A stretch of 37,056 nt of DNA from Tepidimonas sp. UBA997 (GTDB lineage Bacteria > Pseudomonadota > Gammaproteobacteria > Burkholderiales > Burkholderiaceae_C): contig DBAZ01000057.1 in NCBI GenBank assembly GCA_002291945.1, positions 1-37,056 on the forward strand. The letters run 5' to 3'. Below, in pieces: positions 23,061 to 30,128 of the stretch. Each line of letters opens with the position of its first letter. Positions within the stretch are counted from its first letter, which is position 1. A program made the translations under genes and the position numbers. The notes beneath the pieces are model-generated. The model ran no database searches and was not told the origin of the DNA. It saw only the letters and a program-made list of their open reading frames with translations.

Positions 23061-24278
23061 ATGACCGCCGCCGCCCCCATCCCCCCTGCCAGACCCCCTG
23101 CCAGCGCCGCTGCCTGCCCCGATGCCACCGTGGCGGCCCCGCAAGTCGCTGCGGCCGAGGTGTTGCGGCAAGCCCGCCGCATCGTCGTCAAAGTCGGCTC
23201 CAGCCTGGTCACGAACGAAGGTCGTGGGCTGGACGAGGCCGCCATTGGCCAGTGGAGCCAGCAGCTCAGTGCGCTGGTGCGCGAGGGCCGCGAAGTCATC
23301 ATGGTCAGCAGCGGGGCGATTGCCGAAGGCATGAAACGGCTGGGCTGGGCCAAGCGCCCGAAAGCCATCAACGAATTGCAGGCCGCTGCCGCCGTCGGCC
23401 AGATGGGCCTGGTGCAGATGTACGAAACCAAGCTGCGCGAGTTGGGCCTGCGCAGCGCCCAGGTGCTGCTTACCCACGCCGACCTGGCCGACCGCGAACG
23501 CTACCTCAATGCCCGCTCCACGCTGCTGACCTTGCTGGGCCATCAGGTGGTGCCCGTCATCAACGAAAACGACACCGTCGTCAACGACGAGATCAAGTTC
23601 GGCGACAACGACACGCTGGGCGCACTGGTGGCCAATCTGGTCGAGGCCGATGTGCTGATCATCCTGACCGACCAGCCGGGCCTGTACAGCGCCGATCCGC
23701 GCAAAGACCCGGCCGCGCAGTTCGTGCATGTGGCCCGCGCTGGCGACCCGAAGCTCGAACAGATGGCAGGCGGCGCGGGTTCGCGCATTGGTACCGGCGG
23801 CATGATCACCAAAATCCTGGCGGCCAAGCGGGCTGCGGGCTCCGGGGCCTCCACCGTGATCGCCTGGGGCCGCGAGTCGAATGCGCTGCTGCGCCTGATG
23901 GCGGGCGAGCCTATCGGCACCTGCCTGATTGCCGACACCCCCAAGAAGCAGGCCCGCAAGCAGTGGATGGCCGACCATTTGCAGTTGCGCGGCGCAGTCT
24001 TGGTGGACGACGGCGCAGCAGCCAAGATCGTGCAGGCAGGCAAGAGCCTGCTGCCGATCGGCATGACCGGGGTGGAGGGCGATTTTTCCCGCGGCGACGT
24101 GATTGCCATTCGCGACCTGCACGGCACCGAGGTGGCGCGTGGCCTGGCCAACTATGCCGCCAGCGAAGCCCGGCTGCTGTGTCGCAAGTCGTCGGCCGAC
24201 TTCGAGCGTTTGCTGGGCTATGCCGCAGAACCCGAGATGATCCACCGCGACAACCTGGTGCTCACCCGCTCGCGCTGA
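23061..24278 (+). CDS. proB: Glutamate 5-kinase
   Basis: Protein of 405 residues. The amino acid kinase domain begins at RRIVVKVGSSLVTNEG and includes MVSSGAIAEGMKRLG, INENDTVVNDEIKFGDND and GTGGMITKI, the ATP- and glutamate-binding segments. A C-terminal PUA domain (from about GAVLVDDGAAAKI) completes the E. coli-type architecture. It makes glutamyl 5-phosphate, the first step of proline synthesis, and is normally inhibited by proline. There are about 37 extra N-terminal residues rich in Ala and Pro before the kinase core. ATG 23061 follows the obgE stop by 7 bases; ATG 23028 inside obgE is also in frame, so the exact start is uncertain. Confidence 0.95.
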   Translation: MTAAAPIPPARPPASAAACPDATVAAPQVAAAEVLRQARRIVVKVGSSLVTNEGRGLDEAAIGQWSQQLSALVREGREVIMVSSGAIAEGMKRLGWAKRPKAINELQAAAAVGQMGLVQMYETKLRELGLRSAQVLLTHADLADRERYLNARSTLLTLLGHQVVPVINENDTVVNDEIKFGDNDTLGALVANLVEADVLIILTDQPGLYSADPRKDPAAQFVHVARAGDPKLEQMAGGAGSRIGTGGMITKILAAKRAAGSGASTVIAWGRESNALLRLMAGEPIGTCLIADTPKKQARKQWMADHLQLRGAVLVDDGAAAKIVQAGKSLLPIGMTGVEGDFSRGDVIAIRDLHGTEVARGLANYAASEARLLCRKSSADFERLLGYAAEPEMIHRDNLVLTRSR

Positions 24279-24321
24279 GTGCGCCACGGTGGTGACGACA
24301 GGCCTTGGCCCAGCGTGGTGT

Positions 24322-24999
24322 TCAGCCCTTGGGCTGTGATGGACGGCGGCTTGGGGTGCTGTGTGGGTCGGGGTCGTAGCTGGCCCCGGGGGGCAATTCC
24401 ATGCTCAGACCAGCCCCTAGTTGCATGCCCAAGCCCCGGTGTGCGATGGCCGGTGGGGCATCTTCTTGGGTCAGGCGGTTGCTGCGTGTACGGGCGTAGG
24501 GGCGCACAGTGGGGCGGCGACCATCCGGTCGGGGCAGGTAGCGCGACAACTCCGTCAGGGCCATTTCATAGACGCCGCGCTTGAACTCGACCACCACGTC
24601 CAGCGGCACCCAGTAGTCGTTCCAACGCCAAGCGTCGAATTCGGGGTGATTGGTCGCCCGCAGATTCAGGTTCCAGTCGCCACCGACCAGTTTGAGCAGG
24701 TACCAGATCTGTTTCTGGCCCTTGTAGTGGCCGCGTGCATCGCGGCGGATGTAGCGGTCTGGCACTTCGTAGCGCAACCAGTCCCGCGTGCGGGCAACGA
24801 TGGCCACGTGTTCCGGCCGCAGGCCGACTTCCTCGTGCAGTTCGCGGTACATCGCCTGCTCGGGGGATTCGCCCCGGTCGATGCCACCTTGCGGAAACTG
24901 CCAAGAGTGGGTGCGCACGCGCTTACCCCAGAACACCTGATTCCTCTGGTTGAGCAGAATGATGCCGACATTGGGCCTGAAGCCATCTCTGTCAAGCAT
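24322..24999 (-). CDS. rppH: RNA pyrophosphohydrolase RppH (Nudix)
   Basis: Protein of 225 residues. The N-terminus MLDRDGFRPNVGIILLNQRN is the family start. The Nudix box, spanning GGIDRGE to REL.EEVGL, contains all catalytic glutamates in the GX5EX7REUXEEXGU pattern. RppH removes pyrophosphate from the 5' end of mRNA and so triggers RNase E decay. A C-terminal extension of about 65 residues beyond the Nudix fold is Pro/Arg-rich and probably disordered, common in beta-proteobacterial homologues. ATG 24999 is used; the TTG at 25011 would add four residues. It is divergent from proS and convergent with proB. Confidence 0.96.
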   Translation of the reverse strand: MLDRDGFRPNVGIILLNQRNQVFWGKRVRTHSWQFPQGGIDRGESPEQAMYRELHEEVGLRPEHVAIVARTRDWLRYEVPDRYIRRDARGHYKGQKQIWYLLKLVGGDWNLNLRATNHPEFDAWRWNDYWVPLDVVVEFKRGVYEMALTELSRYLPRPDGRRPTVRPYARTRSNRLTQEDAPPAIAHRGLGMQLGAGLSMELPPGASYDPDPHSTPSRRPSQPKG

Positions 25000-25066
25000 A
25001 ATCAACCCCAAATTTTTAAACTGTTTCGATTATGCATCGTTGGTCTCTGGTTGACTAGCTGGCTCG

Positions 25067-25076
25067 GGGTTAACCC
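25067..25076. repeat. 10-base palindrome upstream of proS
   Basis: GGGTTAACCC is a perfect inverted repeat in the divergent rppH-proS gap. A TTGACT lies 10 bases to its left (25051-25056), but no -10 box is found at a suitable distance. It might be an operator or chance. Confidence 0.3.
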
Positions 25077-25123
25077 GAACCGATGTGGCCATTGCCCATG
25101 TCGTTGCACACCGATTGCCCTTC

Positions 25124-26869
25124 ATGAAAGCCTCTCAGTTCTTTATTTCCACCCTCAAGGAAGCCCCGGCCGATGCCGAAGTCGTCAGCCACCAGCTCAT
25201 GACCCGCGCCGGCATGATCAAAAAGCTCGGTGCCGGCATCTACACCTACATGCCGATGGGCTTGCGGGTGATACGCAAGGTCGAAAACATCATCCGCGAA
25301 GAAATGAACGCCGCCGGTGCGGTGGAACTCACCATGCCGGTGGTGCAGCCCGCCGAGCTGTGGCAGGAAACCGGGCGTTTCGACAAGATGGGGCCGGAAT
25401 TGCTGCGCCTGCAAGACCGGCATGAGCGCGACTTTGTGGTGCAACCCACCAGCGAAGAGGTGATCACCGACATCGCGCGTCAGGAACTGCGCAGCTACAA
25501 GCAATTGCCCAAGAACTTCTACCAGATCCAGACCAAATTCCGCGACGAGCGCCGTCCGCGGTTCGGTCTCATGCGCGGGCGCGAGTTCATCATGAAGGAC
25601 GCCTACAGCTTCGACCGCAGCGCCGCAGCCGCGCAGGCCAGCTATCAGGTGATGGCACAGGCCTACCGCCGCATCTTCGACCGCTTTGGCCTGACCTACC
25701 GGGCCGTGACGGCGGACAGCGGGGCCATCGGGGGTGACCTGAGCGAAGAGTTTCAGGTGATTGCCGCCACCGGGGAGGACGCGATCGTCTATTGCCCGAC
25801 CAGCGACTACGCGGCCAATATCGAGAAGGCCGAGGCGCTGGCACCCCAAGGGCCGCGCCCAGCGCCGACGCAGGCGCTGACCCCAACCCCGACCCCCGGC
25901 AAGAGCACTTGCGCCGAGGTGGCCGAACTGCTGGGGGTGCCGCTGTCGAGCACCGTCAAGTCGATCGTGCTGGCCACGGACGAGATCAACGAGCGCGACG
26001 AAATCGTCAACAGCACGGTCTGGCTGCTGCTGCTGCGCGGCGACCACGACATGAACGAACTCAAGGTGGGCAAGCTGCCCGGTCTGGACTTGGGTTTTCG
26101 CTTTGCCACCGAGGCCGAGATCGTGCGCCATTTCGGCTGCAAGCCGGGGTATCTGGGTCCGCTGAACCTCCAAAAGCCACTGCCTGTGATTGCCGACCGG
26201 GAAGTGGCCGTGATGGCCGACTGGATCTGCGGCGCGAACGTGGTCGATCGCCACATGACAGGCGTGAACTGGGGCCGCGACCTGCCCGAACCCGATCGGG
26301 TGGCCGACATCCGCAACATCGTCGCCGGTGACGCGTCGCCCGACGGCAAGGGCGTGCTGGCGATTGAACGCGGGATCGAACTCGGCCACGTCTTCTATCT
26401 GGGCACCAAGTACAGCCGCGCCATGAACGCCACCTTTCTGGATGAGGACGGCAAGCCCAAGCCGTTCGAGATGGGTTGCTACGGCATCGGCGTGACGCGT
26501 CTGCCGGCCGCCGCCATCGAACAGAATCACGACGGGCGCGGCATCATCTGGCCCGACGCGATTGCGCCGTTCACGCTCGTGATCTGCCCGATCGGCATGG
26601 ATCGCAGCCCAGCGGTTCGCGAGGCTGCCGAACGCTTGCACCAGGAGCTTGTGGCGCTCGGGGTGGATGTGCTGCTGGACGACCGGGGCGAGCGGCCCGG
26701 TGCCATGTTTGCCGACTGGGAACTGATCGGCGTGCCGCACCGCGTCACCTTGGGCGACAAAGGCCTGAAGGATGGGCTGGTCGAATACCAGCACCGTCGC
26801 GAGAGCACAGCCACCCCAGTGGGCTTGGACGCGCTGCTGCCCTTCCTGAAAGGCCGGCTGAAGGTTTGA
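25124..26869 (+). CDS. proS: Prolyl-tRNA synthetase (bacterial type with editing domain)
   Basis: Protein of 581 residues, the usual length for ProRS with the INS editing insertion. It begins MKASQFFISTLKEAPADAEV. Class II motif 1 lies around EEMNAAGAVELTMPVV, motif 2 is FRDERRPRFGLMRGREF, and motif 3 is MGCYGIGVTR. The INS domain sits between motifs 2 and 3 and includes a Pro/Thr-rich linker (residues about 245-260) and the editing fold around KSIVLATDEIN. The C-terminal anticodon-binding domain has DRGERPGAMFADWELIG. The frame extends upstream to 25085, but ATG 25124 matches the conserved N-terminus. A lytic transglycosylase gene starts 4 bases after the stop. Confidence 0.97.
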   Translation: MKASQFFISTLKEAPADAEVVSHQLMTRAGMIKKLGAGIYTYMPMGLRVIRKVENIIREEMNAAGAVELTMPVVQPAELWQETGRFDKMGPELLRLQDRHERDFVVQPTSEEVITDIARQELRSYKQLPKNFYQIQTKFRDERRPRFGLMRGREFIMKDAYSFDRSAAAAQASYQVMAQAYRRIFDRFGLTYRAVTADSGAIGGDLSEEFQVIAATGEDAIVYCPTSDYAANIEKAEALAPQGPRPAPTQALTPTPTPGKSTCAEVAELLGVPLSSTVKSIVLATDEINERDEIVNSTVWLLLLRGDHDMNELKVGKLPGLDLGFRFATEAEIVRHFGCKPGYLGPLNLQKPLPVIADREVAVMADWICGANVVDRHMTGVNWGRDLPEPDRVADIRNIVAGDASPDGKGVLAIERGIELGHVFYLGTKYSRAMNATFLDEDGKPKPFEMGCYGIGVTRLPAAAIEQNHDGRGIIWPDAIAPFTLVICPIGMDRSPAVREAAERLHQELVALGVDVLLDDRGERPGAMFADWELIGVPHRVTLGDKGLKDGLVEYQHRRESTATPVGLDALLPFLKGRLKV

Positions 26870-26872
26870 AGC

Positions 26873-27514
26873 ATGGGCGGCTCGTGCAGCTTGACTCCGG
26901 CCGGGCAGCAGCGCCGACAGGCTGTGCTCGCAGCGCTGGCGGGCGCGTCGGTGTGGGTGGCTCCGGCTGGCTTGCAGGCCGGGCAGATCGAAGAACCGTT
27001 GGCGGATTCGGTGCGCCACGCCTTGCGCGCGGCAATCGAGTTTGCGGCCCCGCTGCAACCCGAATTTGCCAGCTCGGAAGATCTGCTGGCATACCTGCGC
27101 TGGAAGGCCGCGCTCAGCCCCCGGTTGGCGCGGCGCAAGCCCGACCTGCACGAGCGCATCGAATTTCTCCAGACCGTCTGGTACGAGAGCCGCCGCGCCG
27201 GGCTGGATGAATCGCTCGTGCTGGGGGTGATTCAAGTCGAAAGCGGTTTCCGCAAGTTCGCCATTTCGTCGGTCGGGGCACGCGGCTACATGCAGATCAT
27301 GCCCTTTTGGGCGCGGCTGATCGGCGACGGCGATCCGGCGAAACTGTTTCACCTCCAGACCAACATCCGCTTTGGCTGCGTGATTCTGCGGCATTACCTC
27401 GACATGGAGCGCGGCGACCTGTTTCTGGCACTCGGCCGCTACAACGGCAGCCGGGGCCGGGCCATCTACCCCGATGCGGTGTTTGCCGCCCAAAGGCAGT
27501 GGCGCGTGGATTGA
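26873..27514 (+). CDS. Periplasmic lytic transglycosylase, SLT family
   Basis: Protein of 213 residues. The N-terminus has QQRRQAVLAALAGASVW, a basic-hydrophobic signal ending near LQAGQ; the twin Arg might make it a Tat substrate, but the motif is incomplete. The SLT domain shows VIQVESGFRKFAISSVGARGY with catalytic Glu123, then MQIMPFW and a late ALGRYNGSRGRAIYP that lines the glycan groove. Such enzymes cut peptidoglycan between MurNAc and GlcNAc, leaving 1,6-anhydro ends. It follows proS by 3 bases and so is probably co-transcribed, an arrangement seen in other Burkholderiales. The accessory region begins directly downstream. Confidence 0.92.
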   Translation: MGGSCSLTPAGQQRRQAVLAALAGASVWVAPAGLQAGQIEEPLADSVRHALRAAIEFAAPLQPEFASSEDLLAYLRWKAALSPRLARRKPDLHERIEFLQTVWYESRRAGLDESLVLGVIQVESGFRKFAISSVGARGYMQIMPFWARLIGDGDPAKLFHLQTNIRFGCVILRHYLDMERGDLFLALGRYNGSRGRAIYPDAVFAAQRQWRVD

Positions 27515-27782
27515 AGCCTACTGATCCTGCCGCAGTGCGCTACCCGGATGGCCGACGCAGCCACGGTGCCAAGTCATGATCTTTCTGGGTGCCTGAGTTA
27601 TCCATCACGAAGGTGTCCCAGTCCACGGCCATGTATCATGTGGGTACTCACCTCGAGGATGACTGATATTTTACATCTAAGTCATTGATTCATAAGGTTT
27701 ATTTGCCTGTCTTTTCACGGATTCAGGTGAAATGCAGTAAGGGTGCAAGCACCTTGTCTTCTGGCATTCCGCGCGAGGTGCT
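27515..27782. other. Intergenic accessory DNA with no recognised gene
   Basis: This stretch is more AT-rich than the flanking genes, especially 27661-27720. On the minus strand a 30-codon frame (27540-27632, beginning MAVDWDTFVMDNSG) is open, with no ribosome binding site at a normal distance and no family I recognise. A hairpin-forming inverted repeat, AGGGTGC and GCACCTT, lies at about 27738-27755. I see no transposase, tRNA or terminator with a T-run. With the relBE locus next to it, the stretch looks like part of an integrated and decayed element. Confidence 0.5.
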
Positions 27783-27866
27783 TCAAGCCGCAGCAATCTG
27801 TTGCTGCAGTTCACTGCTCATAGCGCCAAGAGAGTCGGGCGCGGGGATGGTGTAGATCGTTTTCAA
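27783..27866 (-). CDS. Possible 27-residue protein translated after relE
   Basis: A TTG at 27866 overlaps the relE stop (TTGA) and opens a frame of 27 codons, MKTIYTIPAPDSLGAMSSEL and seven more residues, ending at TGA 27783-27785. A perfect ribosome binding site AAGGAGG at 27874-27880 lies inside the end of relE, 7 bases before this TTG. Such a strong and well-spaced site is unlikely to serve anything else, since no other start codon follows. The gene could be a small third member of the toxin-antitoxin locus or the first codons of a longer gene cut by rearrangement. A 7-bp hairpin (27790-27807) overlaps its 3' end. No family is recognised. Confidence 0.4.
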   Translation of the reverse strand: MKTIYTIPAPDSLGAMSSELQQQIAAA

Positions 27867-28132
27867 CGGTAAACCTCCTTGCGGTTGCCGATGCGCACCA
27901 CGAGGATGCGCAGAGCGCCGTCCTCGATGCTGGCAATGAGTTGGTAGTCGCCCACGCGGTACTTCCAGAACGCGCCCAGCTTGGAGCCTTTGAGGGCTTC
28001 GCCAATGCTGCGCGGGTCGTCGAGGGTCGCAACACGCTCACGCAGAAACGCCGTGATGCGCTTGGCTTGCGTCTTGTCCAGATCGGCCAAGTCCTTCTTG
28101 GCTTTGTCGTCGATCTCAATCCGCCAAACCAA
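27863..28132 (-). CDS. RelE/ParE-family toxin
   Basis: Protein of 89 residues beginning MVWRIEIDDKAKKDLADLDK, with a central GEALKGSKLGAFWKYRVGDYQLIASIEDG and the end RIGNRKEVYR. This order, with helix hairpin, the basic residues and Arg in WKYRVGDYQ plus the final Arg-Lys-x-x-Tyr, is typical of RelE toxins that cut mRNA on the ribosome. It overlaps the upstream antitoxin gene by 17 bases, the usual layout of type II pairs. The final Tyr and Lys/Arg cluster suggests an active enzyme, but activity has not been shown. Confidence 0.88.
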   Translation of the reverse strand: MVWRIEIDDKAKKDLADLDKTQAKRITAFLRERVATLDDPRSIGEALKGSKLGAFWKYRVGDYQLIASIEDGALRILVVRIGNRKEVYR

Positions 28133-28340
28133 GCTTGCGCTCCACTTCTTCCAGCGTATGCGTGCGGCTGCGGCCTGCGCGAATGTCGATCAGGCGTTGC
28201 TCGGCAAGGTACAAATCTTCGAGGTCGTCCAAGTGCTCAAGGATGGCTTGGCGGGCATAGAAAGTCTTGGTTCGCCCAGTGGCCTGAGCCAGTGCTTCAA
28301 GGCGGGTTTCCACTTCGGCGGGCAGTCGGATGGCAAGCAT
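28116..28340 (-). CDS. RelB-like ribbon-helix-helix antitoxin
   Basis: Protein of 74 residues beginning MLAIRLPAEVETRLEALAQATGRTKTFY, a ribbon-helix-helix DNA-binding module as in CopG/RelB/DUF6290 antitoxins. The C-terminal half (LYLAEQRLIDIRAGRSRTHT onward) should wrap the toxin. As in other type II systems it probably represses its own operon together with the toxin. A short inverted repeat, ATAC-TT-GTAT on this strand, lies 27 bases upstream of the start (28367-28376) and is a candidate operator. Confidence 0.87.
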   Translation of the reverse strand: MLAIRLPAEVETRLEALAQATGRTKTFYARQAILEHLDDLEDLYLAEQRLIDIRAGRSRTHTLEEVERKLGLAD

Positions 28341-28366
28341 GTTTCGACCCCTGTTTTAATAGAGCC

Positions 28367-28376
28367 ATACAAGTAT
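28367..28376 (-). promoter_or_regulatory. Candidate operator/promoter element of relBE
   Basis: On the minus strand the sequence reads TATACTTGTAT. It contains a TATACT that could be a -10 box and the arms ATAC and GTAT of a small inverted repeat. A matching -35 box is weak. Position just upstream of the antitoxin start fits autoregulation. Confidence 0.35.
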
Positions 28377-28396
28377 AGCGCAGCCAATCAGGAACG

Positions 28397-28800
28397 CTAC
28401 AGACTCATCCCCGGCGAGTTGTCGCGCTCGATCTTCTGCGCCTTGGCCTGCTCCTGCTGCCGCTGTGGTTCGCGGCCTTCCAGCTTCTCCCACTGCTGCC
28501 GGTACTTGCCAATGTCGGCGGCTTGCCGGTCGCCTGCGGCGCTGTAGGCATAGCGGGCGGTGCGTTGCGCGTAGTCGTCCCAGTTGCGGCCTTCGTCCTT
28601 CTGGCGGGTTGCTGGGGCGCACTGGCGAATAGCGCCCTCGATGGCCACTTGATCGTGGCTGGTGACGCACATCCGCACGGCAATCATGGCGTCCACGCGG
28701 GACAAGTCCACCTCGCCGCCCCGCTGCCGCTTGAGCACGTCGCAGACTCGTTCAATTGCGAACGGCCACACGAAAACTGCCTCAACACCTCGCCAATCGC
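28397..28800 (-). pseudogene. C-terminal fragment of a probable plasmid/ICE relaxase or primase
   Basis: The minus-strand frame ending at 28397 encodes a stretch of coherent protein-like sequence from about ERVCDVLKRQRGGEVDLSRV (codons near 28750) through IEGAIRQCAPATRQKDEGR, WDDYAQRTARYAYSAAGDRQ and QQWEKLEGREP to IERDNSPGMSL. I recall this type of C-terminus from large mobilisation or primase proteins of conjugative elements (TraI/MobA/RepB-like). No start codon or upstream domains exist: to the right the frame runs into the 3' end of grxD. So only the tail remains. It lies on the same strand as relBE, 57 bases upstream of the antitoxin start. The exact left boundary of homology at 28750-28830 is uncertain, and the family assignment is from memory. 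Confidence 0.5.
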
Positions 28801-28839
28801 CCCACCAAGCCAGGATGCAACAGGGCGGGGTGGGTGGGC

Positions 28840-29160
28840 TTACGGCCCGGCAAGCACCTGCTGGAGTTCGCCGGATTCGTACATCTCCAGCATGATGTCG
28901 GAGCCGCCAATGAATTCGCCGCGCACGTACAACTGCGGAATGGTGGGCCAGTTGCTGTAGTCCTTGATGCCTTGGCGCACGGCGGGGTCTTCCAGCACGT
29001 TCACCGTCGTCAGGGAGCGGGGGTCGGCACCGCAGGCTTTCAGGATCTGGATCGCTCGGCCCGAAAAACCGCACATCGGAAAGCTGGCGCTGCCTTTCAT
29101 GAACAGCACGATGTCGTGGGATTTGACCAATTGGTCGATGCGTTGCTGAACGTCGCTCAT
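28840..29160 (-). CDS. grxD: Monothiol glutaredoxin Grx4/GrxD
   Basis: Protein of 106 residues with the monothiol active site CGFS (Cys30) and the flanking family motifs KGSASFPMCGFS, WPTIPQLYV and GGSDIMLEMYESGEL that bind glutathione. Together with glutathione, such proteins hold and pass on [2Fe-2S] clusters. Start ATG 29160. It follows prmC by 80 bases and ends the hemA-prfA-prmC-grxD gene row. The accessory region begins about 40 bases after its stop. Confidence 0.97.
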   Translation of the reverse strand: MSDVQQRIDQLVKSHDIVLFMKGSASFPMCGFSGRAIQILKACGADPRSLTTVNVLEDPAVRQGIKDYSNWPTIPQLYVRGEFIGGSDIMLEMYESGELQQVLAGP

Positions 29161-29240
29161 GGGAAATACTCGGTTGGAAGCCAGAAAGCCCGATTATCCC
29201 ACTCGGTCTTGGAGCGTGCCATCGGCATGAGCGCCAGGCG

Positions 29241-30128
29241 TCAGTCGGCTGGGGTGGTGCCACGCTGGCCGCCGCTGCAGCGCACGTGGCCGGCCAAGTC
29301 CTCCCGCTGGCTGATGGCTTGCATACCCTGTGCCCGAAGCAGCGCGGCCACGGCATCGCCTTGATCCCAGCCGTGCTCCAGCAGCAGCCAGCCGGTGGGC
29401 TTGAGGCGGTGCGGGGCAGAGGTGATGATCTCGCGCAGATCGTCCAGGCCATCCGGGCCGCCGACCAGGGCGGACCGGGGTTCGTGCCGCAGGGCAGGCA
29501 GGTGGGGGTCGTCTGCGCGGAGGTAGGGGGGGTTGCTGACGATCAGGTCGAAGCGTGCGGGCGGTGGCCTGGCCTCGCTGGGCCTATGCGCCCAGGCAGA
29601 CCCAGCGCGCAGCCAGTGCTGGTGGCGAAATTGCACCGGCAGGCCGAGCCGCTCGGCATTGAGCCGGGCCACGCTGAGCGCCGCCAGGCTGGCATCCACG
29701 GCCCAGACCTCGGCCTGTGGGCAGGCCCGTTGAAGGGCCAGCGCAATCGCGCCGCTGCCGGTGCCCAGGTCGAGCACGCTGGGGCGCTGGGTGCCCGGCA
29801 ATCGGGCCAGTTGCTCCAGCGCCCAGTCCACCAGGGTTTCGGTGTCGGGGCGGGGGTCCAGCACCCGGGCATCGACCTGCAGGGCCAGCCCATGAAAATG
29901 CCGCTGGCCGGTCAGGTAGGCCACTGGCTCTCCGGCCTGCCTGCGCTGGCACAGCGCGTCAAACGCCGACCAAGCTGCGGGGGTGATGGGGTCGGTGTCG
30001 TGGGCCAGCAGCCAGGCCCGCTCGTGCAGAGGCCGCCCCACGGTGTGCAACAGCAGCATCTGGGCGTCCAGCCGCTCCAGCCCCAGCCGGGTGGCGTGGC
30101 GCAAGGCCTGCTGCAACGTCTGGCTCAC
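29241..30128 (-). CDS. prmC: Release factor glutamine methyltransferase
   Basis: Protein of 295 residues. An N-terminal helical domain is followed by YLTGQRHF and the SAM-binding loop VLDLGTGSGAIAL (about residues 118-130). The substrate motif NPPY is at residues 199-202, where the Gln side chain of the release factor docks. It methylates the Gln of the GGQ motif in RF1 and RF2. Between VQFRHQHW and the NPPY strand there is a small Ala/Pro-rich insert (about 180-192). Start is GTG 30128, overlapping the prfA stop by 4 bases (GTGA), so it is coupled to its substrate gene. Confidence 0.96.
   Translation of the reverse strand: MSQTLQQALRHATRLGLERLDAQMLLLHTVGRPLHERAWLLAHDTDPITPAAWSAFDALCQRRQAGEPVAYLTGQRHFHGLALQVDARVLDPRPDTETLVDWALEQLARLPGTQRPSVLDLGTGSGAIALALQRACPQAEVWAVDASLAALSVARLNAERLGLPVQFRHQHWLRAGSAWAHRPSEARPPPARFDLIVSNPPYLRADDPHLPALRHEPRSALVGGPDGLDDLREIITSAPHRLKPTGWLLLEHGWDQGDAVAALLRAQGMQAISQREDLAGHVRCSGGQRGTTPAD

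Noticed and set aside
22869..24287. Open frame of 472 codons on the minus strand
   Set aside because: It is antisense to proB and shows only the low-information composition of a reverse frame.
25070..27493. Open frame of 807 codons on the minus strand
   Set aside because: It is antisense to proS and the transglycosylase gene, both clearly real.
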